Assembly: GCA_019694155.1 (NCBI GenBank)
Contig: JAIBCN010000142.1
Span: 1 to 64,000, forward strand
Source: Vicinamibacteria bacterium
GTDB lineage: Bacteria; Acidobacteriota; Vicinamibacteria; Fen-336; JAGNNV01
Direction: 5' to 3'
Length of the DNA stretch: 64,000 nucleotides
Part shown: in pieces, positions 30,855 to 42,205 of the stretch
Layout of the letters: the number at the start of each line of letters is the position of its first letter
Position numbering within the stretch: the first letter of the stretch is position 1
The notes under the pieces: generated by a model
The model's input: only the letters and a program-made list of their open reading frames with translations
Databases searched by the model: none
Told to the model about the DNA's origin: nothing
Translations under genes and position numbers: made by a program

Positions 30855-33800
30855 CTAGTCCCCTTTCGCTCCCGCGGCCGCCTTCGGCAGGGTGAGGCAG
30901 AAGCGCGACCCCTCGCCCGCGATCCCCGACGACTCCACCCAGACCCGGCCGCCGTGGAACTCGACGATCCGCTTCACGAGGGCGAGGCCGATGCCCGTAC
31001 CCGGCGTTTTCTTGTCGAGGCGCTCGAACAGTTCGAATATCTTGTCCTTGAACCTGGGATCGACGCCGACTCCATTGTCCGACACCACGATCACCGGTTC
31101 CGGCCCCGGGCGGAGGCTGACGTCTATTCGCGGGGCCGGCTGGTCGCCGCGGAATTTCACGGCGTTCCCCAGCAGGTTCTCGAACACCTCGAGCAGGCGG
31201 ACCTTGTCCCCGGCGACCGTGGGCAGGTCTCCCGCCACCGTGAGCTTCATGACGTCGATATCGGGGACGCGCTGGGCGGCCTCCAGGATCAGCGGACCGA
31301 GCGGGCGTGATTCGGGCGGGCCGACGACGCGTCCGATCCGCGAGAGGTCGAGGAGCTGGTTCAGGAGCACCCCCATGGTCTCCGCCGCTCGCTGGATGCG
31401 CTGGATGTCCCCGCGAAGCTGCTCGACGCGGCCCTCGGACGCGTCCTGCTCGACGAGCTTGGCGAATCCGCGAATGGTCACGAGCGGCGCCTTCAAATCA
31501 TGGGACACGGTGTAGGTGAACCTTTCGAGCTCACTGTTCTTGGTTTCCAGTTCGGAGATCAGCCGTTGCCGCTCCGCGACCGATTCGCGCAGCTGACGAT
31601 TGAAGGACTCGAGTCGCGAGTTGCGCATTCCCAGGCTGCGCAGACGGAGCTGGTGTCCGCTCAGCAGCAGGGCGCCGAGCGCCAGTGCGGAAACGAACCA
31701 GACCATGGGGCGCTGCCTCCACGGTGTCGGTATGACGATCTCTCCGGAGACGGCCTCCGGGCCCCACGGCCCGTTGGCGCTCCAGGCTCCCGCGACCCTC
31801 AGGCGATAGCGGCCGGGCGGGAGGTGGGTGTAGCGGATCCCCGCGGAGGTGAGCTGCGCGGGCCCCTGCCACTCCTCGTCGAGGCCGTCCAGACGGTAGC
31901 GGCACAGCGCCTGTTCATCGGTCGAGAAGCTGATGGTGCGGGCGCGGAACACCACCGACCGGGGACTGGCGGGGAGGCTCGCGGCCTCGTCGGCCGGGCG
32001 ATGTTCGCCCTCGATGTCCACGCCCTGCAGTTCCACGGAGGGAGGGACGGTCAGCCGGACGTCCAGCGCCTCGCGGTAGATCGAGAGGCCCTGATCGGTG
32101 CCGATCCAAACCCGTCCCCTCGAGTCCACGATGCCGGCGCCCCGATTCGTTTCCCGTCCCGCGAGTCCCTGACGCACCGAGAGCTGTCTGAAGCCTCCGG
32201 GCTCGGAGACGAAAACGCCATCGTCGGTGCCCGCCCACAGCTTCCCCGAGTGGTCCCGGATCAGAAAATAGATGGGCCGCGACAGGGCCAGCCGTCCCGT
32301 CGTGCGCTCGAGCGCCTTCCCGACGAGGCGATAGAGCCCTCCTGCCGTGCCCACCAGGACTTCTCCGTCAGCGGTCGTGGACACCCCGTAGACGTTGTCG
32401 CCCCGGCGATCGGGACTCACCGCGCGGTGCCACGGGACGCGGGAGTCGAGATCGGGCGCGGACAGCCCGGTTCTCCAGAGAAGACCCGAACTGGTGGCCA
32501 CGAAGAGTCGATCGCCGCCATCGGTCGCGAGCCACCGACCGCCGCTTGGAGGGGATCCGATGGAGGTGAACGGAACCGCTTCGAAGCGTCCGGCTCGCTG
32601 CACATACAGGGCCCGCGCTCCGAGCACGAAGAGCCGGCCTCGCCCGTCGCGTTCCACGGAGGCCGGGCGTTCGGGGAAGGCGTGAAGCCTGACTCGCTGG
32701 TCGCGGCCGATCTCGAGCAGGGCGATGGAGGCGGCGGCCCACACCGTGCCGGACCGGTCGACCGCGAAGTCGAGAAGGCGCGGCACGCCGCCCCTCAGAT
32801 CCTCCGACAGCTCGCGGACGGGGAAGGCCTTCTGGATCCGCGCGCCGCCGCGATCGAGGAAAGTCAGCCCCGCGTTGTGGCCGAGAATGAAGCGTCCGTC
32901 GGGCAACTCGGCGATCGCCGTCACCTCGTTCTCCGCGAGCCCGGCCCTCGCATCCATCGAGAGGAACCGGCGGCTGCCCACGCGGGTGAGGCCGCGAAGG
33001 CTCCCGATCCAGATGGCGCCTTCGCGATCGGCCAGGATGGAAGTAATGCCCCCTTCGCCGAGCATGCCCTGTGCGGGACCCAGCTCCCTGGGCTTCGATT
33101 CGCCCGCCTCGAGCATGTACCCGCGATACCGCGTGCCGAAGAAGACCGCGCCGGTCGGATCGATGTTGATGGCGGCGGTGGCGGCTCGCGGAGGTCCGGG
33201 CTGATCGAGCGGGGCCGACAAGTCGAAATCGAGCCGCGATCCGAAAACTCGGACGCGGCCATCGCGCACGGCGCCCAGCCAGCGTCTGGAGAGCACGAGG
33301 AGCGCGGGCCGTCCTTCGACCATGCCGGAGTTGAGCGCCAGGATGGGATCGCGAAGGCGGGGATCGGCGCCCCAACCGCAGTCGAGCGCGCCGCGCAGGC
33401 GGCACAACCCCGTGCTCGTGCCTACGAACAGGTCCCCGTCGAATCGGCCCAGAGAAGTGGCGGCGCCGCGATCGCTTCCGAGGTCGATCTGCCGCCACGA
33501 GCCCTGGTCAAAGAGCCACACGCCCTCCGTGGTGTTGACCAGAAACCGTTCGCGTCCCGCCTGAACGGCTTGCTCGAGAGCTTGAACCTGGCCCCGGAAA
33601 GGGGCTCCGATGGGAGGGGCATGGGGCCGCCAGGTGCCCCCTTCGTTGCGGAAGAGCCGGCCGTCGTAGCTCGCGATCACCGCCCGCCCCTGATCGTCAA
33701 CGGTCAGGCCCGCGCACTGGGTCGTGGTGAGGCCCTGCCGAACACCCTGCGGTTCGAAGGTGGCGCCGTCGTAGGAGACCACGGTCTCGCGATTCAGGAT

Positions 33801-33956
33801 CCAGATCTGGCCCGTCGCATCCTGGGCAAGGTGATAGACGAGCGCGCTCGGCAGGCCCTCGCCGACCGAGTAGGTGGTGATGGGAAGAAGGGACTGGTCC
33901 GGCGCGGCGTCTGCCGAGGCGAGCGAAACAGCCAGAGCGAGCGCCGGAAGCAGCAT
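30855..33956 (-). CDS. Two-component-propeller sensor histidine kinase
   Basis: About 1033 residues. A signal peptide (LLPALALAVSLASADA) leads a long periplasmic propeller of Reg_prop-type repeats (GQIWILNRETVVSYDG; GAIWIGSLRGLTRVG; GKLWAGTDDGVFV), a Y_Y_Y-like domain ending LPPGRYRLRVAGAW, a membrane helix near residue 752, a coiled linker, then HisKA with the phospho-His in YTVSHDLKAPL (about 818) and HATPase motifs NLLGNAVKF, VSDNGVGVD and GTGIGLALV. There is no receiver domain and no response regulator gene nearby. ATG 33956 is chosen for the signal peptide; TTG 33986 is possible. Confidence 0.9.
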   Translation of the reverse strand: MLLPALALAVSLASADAAPDQSLLPITTYSVGEGLPSALVYHLAQDATGQIWILNRETVVSYDGATFEPQGVRQGLTTTQCAGLTVDDQGRAVIASYDGRLFRNEGGTWRPHAPPIGAPFRGQVQALEQAVQAGRERFLVNTTEGVWLFDQGSWRQIDLGSDRGAATSLGRFDGDLFVGTSTGLCRLRGALDCGWGADPRLRDPILALNSGMVEGRPALLVLSRRWLGAVRDGRVRVFGSRLDFDLSAPLDQPGPPRAATAAINIDPTGAVFFGTRYRGYMLEAGESKPRELGPAQGMLGEGGITSILADREGAIWIGSLRGLTRVGSRRFLSMDARAGLAENEVTAIAELPDGRFILGHNAGLTFLDRGGARIQKAFPVRELSEDLRGGVPRLLDFAVDRSGTVWAAASIALLEIGRDQRVRLHAFPERPASVERDGRGRLFVLGARALYVQRAGRFEAVPFTSIGSPPSGGRWLATDGGDRLFVATSSGLLWRTGLSAPDLDSRVPWHRAVSPDRRGDNVYGVSTTADGEVLVGTAGGLYRLVGKALERTTGRLALSRPIYFLIRDHSGKLWAGTDDGVFVSEPGGFRQLSVRQGLAGRETNRGAGIVDSRGRVWIGTDQGLSIYREALDVRLTVPPSVELQGVDIEGEHRPADEAASLPASPRSVVFRARTISFSTDEQALCRYRLDGLDEEWQGPAQLTSAGIRYTHLPPGRYRLRVAGAWSANGPWGPEAVSGEIVIPTPWRQRPMVWFVSALALGALLLSGHQLRLRSLGMRNSRLESFNRQLRESVAERQRLISELETKNSELERFTYTVSHDLKAPLVTIRGFAKLVEQDASEGRVEQLRGDIQRIQRAAETMGVLLNQLLDLSRIGRVVGPPESRPLGPLILEAAQRVPDIDVMKLTVAGDLPTVAGDKVRLLEVFENLLGNAVKFRGDQPAPRIDVSLRPGPEPVIVVSDNGVGVDPRFKDKIFELFERLDKKTPGTGIGLALVKRIVEFHGGRVWVESSGIAGEGSRFCLTLPKAAAGAKGD

Positions 33957-34177
33957 CGGACGCTGTCTGCCGCGGCGGGCGGTCAAATTCGTCCAGTCAA
34001 GGATGAGTCCTTGGCCTTGATTTTCATGATCGAAACTTCGTTCGGGATACTCGCAAAGGGGGGCGCCCGGGATGCTACTGCACGAAAGGCTGGTCGCAGC
34101 CGCGATCCCGATCGTTTGGCGGGGCGCGCCGCGTGCGGCGGAAGGGGCGCGCGGGAGCACGCCCTAGAATCCCGGGC

Positions 34178-34648
34178 ATGAACGAAAGGCTCGACTACGC
34201 CAGGAAGTCGCCGGCCGGGTACCGCGCCTACCTCGCTCTCAACAAGTTCGTCGAGGAATGCGGGCTGGAGCGCCCGCTCCTCGAACTCGTCAAGATTCGC
34301 GCGTCCCAGCTCAACGGCTGCGCCTTCTGTCTCGACATGCACACCATCGACGCGCGGGCCGCGGGCGAGACCGAGCAGCGCCTCTACCTGCTCGACGCCT
34401 GGCGCGAGGCACCTTTCTATTCGGGGCGCGAACGCGCCGCCCTCGCCTGGACGGAGGCCGTGACCCGGGTCAGCGAGACGCGCGTGCCGGACGAGGTGTT
34501 CGAGGAGGCCCGGAAGCACTTCACCGAGGAAGAACTGGTGAACCTCACCTGGGCGGTGGTGACCATCAACGGATGGAATCGCGTGGCCATCGCGTTCCGC
34601 GCCCAGCCCGGCCGGCACCGCGCGAAATCGGAGACGCCAGGCGCCTGA
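34178..34648 (+). CDS. Carboxymuconolactone decarboxylase / AhpD-like protein
   Basis: A 156-residue all-helical protein of the AhpD-like alkylhydroperoxidase superfamily. The redox/proton-relay site is visible as LNGCAFCLDMHTIDA (CxxC...H, about residues 45-60), with the upstream ELVKIRASQ helix. Members reduce peroxides or act as decarboxylases; the CxxC favours a thiol-dependent peroxidase role. It lies just upstream of katG on the same strand, but katG has its own promoter. Confidence 0.92.
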   Translation: MNERLDYARKSPAGYRAYLALNKFVEECGLERPLLELVKIRASQLNGCAFCLDMHTIDARAAGETEQRLYLLDAWREAPFYSGRERAALAWTEAVTRVSETRVPDEVFEEARKHFTEEELVNLTWAVVTINGWNRVAIAFRAQPGRHRAKSETPGA

Positions 34649-34683
34649 AAGGAAGTTCCACCTCGGGGGGACCCTCGGGATTT

Positions 34684-36967
<2,284 letters not shown>

Positions 36968-37023
36968 AAGCCTCCTTCTCCTGCCGCGCCGATCAGTCTC
37001 GGCCGGTTCGGTAGGATCGAGAC

Positions 37024-37926
37024 GTGAACGCCGTCGATTGGCTGCTCGACTCGGATCCTGCGATCCGCTTCCAGGCCTTGCGGGATCTCACGGATGCGTC
37101 CGCGGAAACCCTGGCCGCGGAGCGCATCCGGATTCCGCGCGAGGGCCTCGGTGCGCGAATCCTCGCGAGCCAGGGCGCGGATGGCGCCTGGCACCGCGCC
37201 GACAAGCCCTCCTGGCTCCCGACTCTCTTCACCATGCAACTCCTCCGTGCGACCGGCGTCGATCCCGCCGACCCCGAGGTGGCGTCCGCCGTGACTCGTC
37301 TGGCCCAGGGCTTCCGGTGGGATCAGGAATTCGGCAGCAAACCCTTCTTCGAAGGCGAAGTCGAGCCGTGCATCAACGGAGGCGCCCTCGCCCTCGGCGG
37401 CTACTTCGGCCACCCGAGCGAGAGCCTCGCCCGGCGCCTCATTGGCGAGCAGCTCGGCGACGGCGGCTGGAACTGCGAGGCGCCCGGGAGTTCGCGTTCG
37501 TCCTTCCACAGCACCATCTGCGTGCTCGAGGGACTCCTCGAATACGAGCGCGCGGCCGGCGCCACGCCTGAACTCGCGGAGACGAGACGCCGCGGCGAAG
37601 GGTACCTCCTCGACCGGTTTCTCTTCCGGCGCCGTTCCACGGGCGAGATCGCGAGCCCGTCCTTCCTCGAGTTCGCCTACCCGCCGCGTTACGCCTACGA
37701 CGTGCTTCGCGCCCTCGACTACTTCAGGGCCCGAGGCGGGCCGCCCGACCCGCGCATGGAGGAAGCCCTGAGCCTCGTCGCGGGGAGGCGCCAGGCCGAT
37801 GGTCGATGGCTCCTCGAGCGCACTCATCACGAGGCGCTCGCCGTGCCGTTCCATGAGTCGGTGGGCGAGCCGAGCCGGTGGAACACGCTCCGCGCCCTGC
37901 GCGTTTTGCGCTGGCGCGAGGGGTAA
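37024..37926 (+). CDS. Squalene-cyclase/prenyltransferase-like alpha-toroid protein
   Basis: A 300-residue all-helical protein with repeated toroid-type turns (ILASQGADGAWHRAD; GEQLGDGGWNCEA; GRRQADGRWLLER), the G-x-W repeats of the squalene cyclase/prenyltransferase fold. It lacks the long DxDD-type acid motif and is about half the length of a real cyclase, so a terpene cyclase role is unlikely. Similar short proteins of unknown function are widespread. The start is GTG 37024. No terpene genes are nearby. Confidence 0.75.
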   Translation: MNAVDWLLDSDPAIRFQALRDLTDASAETLAAERIRIPREGLGARILASQGADGAWHRADKPSWLPTLFTMQLLRATGVDPADPEVASAVTRLAQGFRWDQEFGSKPFFEGEVEPCINGGALALGGYFGHPSESLARRLIGEQLGDGGWNCEAPGSSRSSFHSTICVLEGLLEYERAAGATPELAETRRRGEGYLLDRFLFRRRSTGEIASPSFLEFAYPPRYAYDVLRALDYFRARGGPPDPRMEEALSLVAGRRQADGRWLLERTHHEALAVPFHESVGEPSRWNTLRALRVLRWREG

Positions 37927-38019
37927 CCCGTCGGCCGGGGAGGCCTTCCCGGCTGGTTCGCGGGTTCTGGAGCTCGGGTCCCTCGAGTCGCGCCCCGCCC
38001 GGCATATGCTCCCTCTGTT

Positions 38020-40353
38020 TTGGAGACATCCGCCGAGTACGCCGTCGCCGCCTTCGAGTTCCAGCGGTATCTCTCCGACCAGGTGCCGCCTCTGATGATC
38101 GAGGAGGAGTTCGCGATCCTCCTCCAAAGCCCGCCCGCCGCCCTCGTCGAAGCCACCATGTACTGGGTGACCCAGTCGCGGCCGCGCCTGACCGCGACCA
38201 TGACCGCGGACCTCATTCTCCATGCCGTGCGCAAGATCTCGCTCATGGGGGAGTTCGACCTCGTGCCGCGGCCCGCGCTCCACTCTTTTCTCAAGGACTA
38301 CTGCCACCGGATCCTCGAGCACTGTCCCGTTCCCGAGCGGCCGCGGCTCGTCGAGGCTTTCGCGCCGCTGATCGAGTTCCGCGCTCCGCCCCCGCCCGTG
38401 CTGCCCGTCCGCACGACGGCCATGCAGGAGGCGACGGCCCGCCGGATGGAGGTCTTCCTCGACCAGCTCGCGAAGGAGGCCCCGGGTGAGCGCCGGGATG
38501 AAGTGGCCTCGGAGTTCATGAGCGTCGCCGCCCACGAGTCATCCTCGCGCGCGGAACTCGAAGCGACGCTTTCGTCCCTCAAGGGCGTGGGGATCGATCC
38601 CGCGACGGAGAACGTGCTCAATTCGATCGCCCGCAGCCTGCCCGGCTGGGGCGCGCTCAACATCCCGGCGGGCGCCGCCCCGAGACGCGAGCGCCTCGGG
38701 GCCATGCGGCAGATCGTGACCCTCGGCGAGGACGCCGAGGAAGTGGCGAAGCGCTTCCGCGAAATGGTCCACGCCGCGATCGCTCAGTTCAACCGGGGCG
38801 ATGTGGGGCGCGCCCAGTCGATTCTCGTCCTGGCCCAGCAGATGGTCACCGAGGAGAAGGTCCAGCCCGTCTACGTCGAGGCTCTGCGGAACGCCTCTCA
38901 GTATCTCGATATGGCCCGCCTCAAGGCGGCCGCTGAAAAGCCCGAGAGCCTCCCCGCTCTGCGCACGGTGATGTCGTTCTTTCACGCGCTCAGTCCCGAC
39001 GGGCTGCTCAAGTCGCTGCGGGGTGAGACCGACGAGAACCGGCGCCATGACCTTTCCGCCCTCATCGAAGCGCACGGCCCCATCGGCCGGGCCCGCGCTC
39101 TCGAGTTGCTCGACGCGCCGGAAGCCGCGACCGACGCGCCTTTCGCGGCCGCCGCCCTGCGCATCCTCAGGAGGATGCCCCGCCCCGACGACAGCTCGGC
39201 CGAGCGCGAGGTGTGGGTGATCCTCAAACACGCGAACCGGGGCACCCATCCCATGGTCGCCACCCAGGCCATTTATTGCCTCGGGCAGGCGAGAGACGAA
39301 CGCGCCGAGCGCGCGCTCCTCGGACTGCTGCGCTTCTACGAGGGCTTCCTGGCCCGTCCGGCGGCGCTCCCCGGGAGCATCACCACCGACGACATCTCGG
39401 GACTGCTCGACCGGACGTGCGATGCCCTCGCGCGGTTCGCAAGCCCCATGTGCCTTCGCGCTCTCGTCGAGCACGGGATGAAGACGCAACCGGAGCTGGG
39501 CGACTGTGCGAAGCGCCTGGCCGCGGGCGCCCAGGCCGACTTCTCGACCCACCCGGAACTCATGAACCAGCTCGTGGAGGCTCTGCGCGCCGAGCTGCCG
39601 AAGGGGCTTCTCGGTTTGCGGCTGCGGAAGGAGATGGGGCGCTCGGCCTCCTTCGTCCGCGCCCTCTCCGGCACGCCGAGCCCCGTGGTGACCGCACTCT
39701 TTCAGGAGATCGTCCGGAAGCACGGCGATGAGGAGTACGGCACGCTCGCCGCCGAGGCGCTCCAGGCTTTCGCCGCGAAGGCCCGCCCCCCCGAGGCGGT
39801 GGCGTCCACCTTCTCCGGCGACCTCGGGTTCTTCGGCCTTCCCATGCTGCTGCAGACTCTCGCGCAGGGCGGGATGACGGGTCTGCTGACCCTCATCGAC
39901 AACGCGGGAGCGCCCGCGGCCAAGCTTTGGCTCCTCGAGGGCCGCCTCCGGCAGGCGTCGCATGGACGCCTCGGGGGCGAAGATGCGATCTATGAGCTCC
40001 TGATCCGGCCGTTCCCGGGCGCCTTCGCCTTCGTGCACCGCAAGGACGTGCCGCGGACGGGTGTCCTCGAGCCGCCGCGTGAGCTGACCGGCCTGGTTTT
40101 CGAAGGCGTCCGGCGGCACGATGAGTGGAAGCGATCTGCCGCGCTCGTGGGCGACGACGCCCGTCTCGCGGTCACGGGCTCGCCAAGGGACATCACGACG
40201 GACGAGCCCCAGGACCTTGTCGAAGCCGTCTGGGCCGCGGCGAGTTCAGGGTCCACGGCGAAAGAGTGCGACACGAAGTTCCCGGTCGACTCCCATCGCG
40301 TCCGCCGGCTCCTCGCCTCCTGGGTGGAGGTCAACGCCCTCAAGCTGGCCTGA
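38020..40353 (+). CDS. DUF4388 (PATAN-like) protein with helical repeats
   Basis: A 777-residue protein from TTG 38020, the first start in frame. The bulk is helical, HEAT/ARM-like (MVATQAIYCLGQARDERAE; ALEVLLEKL-type turns), without membrane segments. Residues about 590-690 match the DUF4388 domain (FSGDLGFFGLPMLLQTLAQG; GLLTLIDNAG; KLWLLEGRLRQASHG), often found with regulatory and gliding-motility proteins. A helical tail follows. The role is probably regulatory or scaffold in the cytosol. Confidence 0.75.
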   Translation: METSAEYAVAAFEFQRYLSDQVPPLMIEEEFAILLQSPPAALVEATMYWVTQSRPRLTATMTADLILHAVRKISLMGEFDLVPRPALHSFLKDYCHRILEHCPVPERPRLVEAFAPLIEFRAPPPPVLPVRTTAMQEATARRMEVFLDQLAKEAPGERRDEVASEFMSVAAHESSSRAELEATLSSLKGVGIDPATENVLNSIARSLPGWGALNIPAGAAPRRERLGAMRQIVTLGEDAEEVAKRFREMVHAAIAQFNRGDVGRAQSILVLAQQMVTEEKVQPVYVEALRNASQYLDMARLKAAAEKPESLPALRTVMSFFHALSPDGLLKSLRGETDENRRHDLSALIEAHGPIGRARALELLDAPEAATDAPFAAAALRILRRMPRPDDSSAEREVWVILKHANRGTHPMVATQAIYCLGQARDERAERALLGLLRFYEGFLARPAALPGSITTDDISGLLDRTCDALARFASPMCLRALVEHGMKTQPELGDCAKRLAAGAQADFSTHPELMNQLVEALRAELPKGLLGLRLRKEMGRSASFVRALSGTPSPVVTALFQEIVRKHGDEEYGTLAAEALQAFAAKARPPEAVASTFSGDLGFFGLPMLLQTLAQGGMTGLLTLIDNAGAPAAKLWLLEGRLRQASHGRLGGEDAIYELLIRPFPGAFAFVHRKDVPRTGVLEPPRELTGLVFEGVRRHDEWKRSAALVGDDARLAVTGSPRDITTDEPQDLVEAVWAAASSGSTAKECDTKFPVDSHRVRRLLASWVEVNALKLA

Positions 40354-40402
40354 GGTTCGTCGCGCCAGGCGGCGCCGCCATTCCGCGGCGGACGTTGAAC
40401 CC

Positions 40403-41611
40403 CTACGGAAACTGGAGGCTCCTCGCAGCGATGCGTGCTCCATCGCCTCGCATCCTTGAAGCCAGGGTCCGAGCGCTCGCCGCCACCTGAGGCTCCAGGG
40501 CGGCGGAGAGAGCGTTCGTCAGCGATTCGACGGTCGGCACGCCGGACGCGTGGGCCGCTCCGATGCCGAGCGCGTGGACGCGCTCCGCCCAGTAGGGCTG
40601 ATCGTAGTGCTGGGGGATCACCACCTGGGGCGTGCCCGCGCGCGCCGCCGCGGTGGTGGTGCCCGCGCCGCCGTGATGCACCACCGCGGCCACGCGCGGG
40701 AAGAGCGCCTGGTGATTCACCTCTCCGATGGAGATGCAGTCGGCCGCGTCGAGAGGCGCCGCCACATCGGCCCATCCGCGGGACACGATCGCCCGGCGCT
40801 TCAATCCGCGCGCCGATTCGAGGGCGATCACGCCGAAGTCCCGCGGCGCCCCGACGCTTCCGAAGCCGAAATAGACGGGCGGCTCGCCGTCATCGAGAAA
40901 GGCTTCGAGGTCGGGCGGAAGAGGACGCCGGTCGTGCAGGATCCAGGCGCCGGTTTGAAATACGCCCGGGTCGTCCGACGCGGGCCAAGGTGCGAGCGAC
41001 GGGTCGGCGGCGAGCCAGGGCGTGTCGGTGAGGATGTGGCTGCGCACGTCCGCGACAGGCGCGAGGCCCATTGCCGCGCGATGCCGGTTGAGGGCCGGGC
41101 CCCAGCGTTCGCTCCAGCGTTCCGCATCCTCGGCCCACAGCGCATCGTTGCCGGCGTTGGGATCGCGCGGCGTCCACGCCATCACCGCGGGCGGCGCGTG
41201 TTGCGAGGACGGCAGAGTCACCGGGCAGTACGCGGCGAACACGTAGCGGATCCCCAACCGTTCCGCGACGGAGCGGGCGGCGATCTGCAGAGCGTTCCCC
41301 GCGACGATGACGTCACAACCCTCGGCCGCCTTCGGAATCGTCTCGAACTGCGTGGCGACCGTACCTTCCAGCATCTGACGGATCTGTTCGGGGGTGGGCC
41401 GGCTCGGCGCGCCCTGGGGAAGGGCCTTCGCGGTCGAGCGAACCTCGGACCCGATGGGGAAGAAGGGGAGGTCGAGACGCTCGACCCAGTCACGAAAATC
41501 GGGTGGCGCGCACAGGCGAACCTCCTCACCCAGTTCCCTCAACTCCACCGCGAGCCCCGCCATGGGCTGCACATCGCCCCGCGACCCGATCGTCGACAGC
41601 AGGATACGCAT
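40403..41611 (-). CDS. Glycosyltransferase, family 1/28 (UGT/MGT-like)
   Basis: A 402-residue GT-B fold enzyme. The N terminus has MRILLSTIGSRGDVQPMAGL, the usual acceptor-side start, and the C-terminal nucleotide-sugar site is AVVHHGGAGTTTAAARAGTP followed by VVIPQHYDQPYWAERV. These are the marks of macrolide/sterol-type glycosyltransferases that move a sugar from an activated donor to a small lipophilic acceptor. The acceptor is unknown. GGAGGAGG lies 8 bases before the ATG. Confidence 0.93.
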   Translation of the reverse strand: MRILLSTIGSRGDVQPMAGLAVELRELGEEVRLCAPPDFRDWVERLDLPFFPIGSEVRSTAKALPQGAPSRPTPEQIRQMLEGTVATQFETIPKAAEGCDVIVAGNALQIAARSVAERLGIRYVFAAYCPVTLPSSQHAPPAVMAWTPRDPNAGNDALWAEDAERWSERWGPALNRHRAAMGLAPVADVRSHILTDTPWLAADPSLAPWPASDDPGVFQTGAWILHDRRPLPPDLEAFLDDGEPPVYFGFGSVGAPRDFGVIALESARGLKRRAIVSRGWADVAAPLDAADCISIGEVNHQALFPRVAAVVHHGGAGTTTAAARAGTPQVVIPQHYDQPYWAERVHALGIGAAHASGVPTVESLTNALSAALEPQVAASARTLASRMRGDGARIAARSLQFP

Positions 41612-41650
41612 CAGGACCCCTCCTCCAAGGCCGCGGAGTCTGGACCGGAA

Positions 41651-41675
41651 GGGGGGCCTTGCCGCAAGCCCCCCC
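41651..41675. other. Strong GC hairpin between divergent genes
   Basis: GGGGGGCCTTG and CAAGCCCCCC can pair around a short loop with one bulged base. It lies in the 99-base gap between the divergent glycosyltransferase and DUF1801 genes, just before a TATATT box (41684-41689) that may be the -10 element for the DUF1801 gene. Confidence 0.35.
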
Positions 41676-41710
41676 AGGGGCGATATATTGATGTCAGAGG
41701 AGAGGGCTCG

Positions 41711-42184
41711 ATGTCACGCGCAGCGGCCACCACCGTGAAGTCGTCCCCGCGGCCCGCGCGCAAGGCCGTCAAGGCCAGGCGGAAGGCGGCCGTCCTCCTG
41801 TCGGGCGGCAATCCCCAGGTCGCGAAGGCGGACGGCGACGCCCCCGTCCGCGCCTACATCGCGGCGATCCCGGGCTGGAAGCGCGAGGTCGCGGAGCGCC
41901 TCGACGCGCTCATCGTGAAGAACGCGCCGGGGGTGCGCAAGGCCGTGAAGTGGAACTCGCCCTTCTATGGAATGGAGGGGCAGGGCTGGTTCGTCGCGTT
42001 CCACGTCTTCACGCGCTACGTCAAGGTGACCTTCTTCCGCGGCACGTCCCTGCGGCCGGCCCCTCCCGGAGGCTCGGCGAAGGAAGCGCGCTGGGTCGAC
42101 ATCCACGAAGGCGAGGATCCGGGCAAGACGCAACTGGCGGCCTGGGTAAAGCAGGCCGCGGCCTTGCCAGGCTGGCTCGCCTAG
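41711..42184 (+). CDS. DUF1801 domain protein
   Basis: A 157-residue protein with a basic N-terminal tail (ARKAVKARRKAA) and a DUF1801/YdhG-like domain: YIAAIPGWKREVAERLDALI, then AVKWNSPFYGMEGQGWFVAF, FTRYVKVTFFRG. These small cytosolic proteins are common and of unknown function. ATG 41711 follows AGAGGAGAGGG. It converges on the SRPBCC gene. Confidence 0.88.
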   Translation: MSRAAATTVKSSPRPARKAVKARRKAAVLLSGGNPQVAKADGDAPVRAYIAAIPGWKREVAERLDALIVKNAPGVRKAVKWNSPFYGMEGQGWFVAFHVFTRYVKVTFFRGTSLRPAPPGGSAKEARWVDIHEGEDPGKTQLAAWVKQAAALPGWLA

Positions 42185-42205
42185 TCGACCCCGGGATCGC
42201 GCGCC

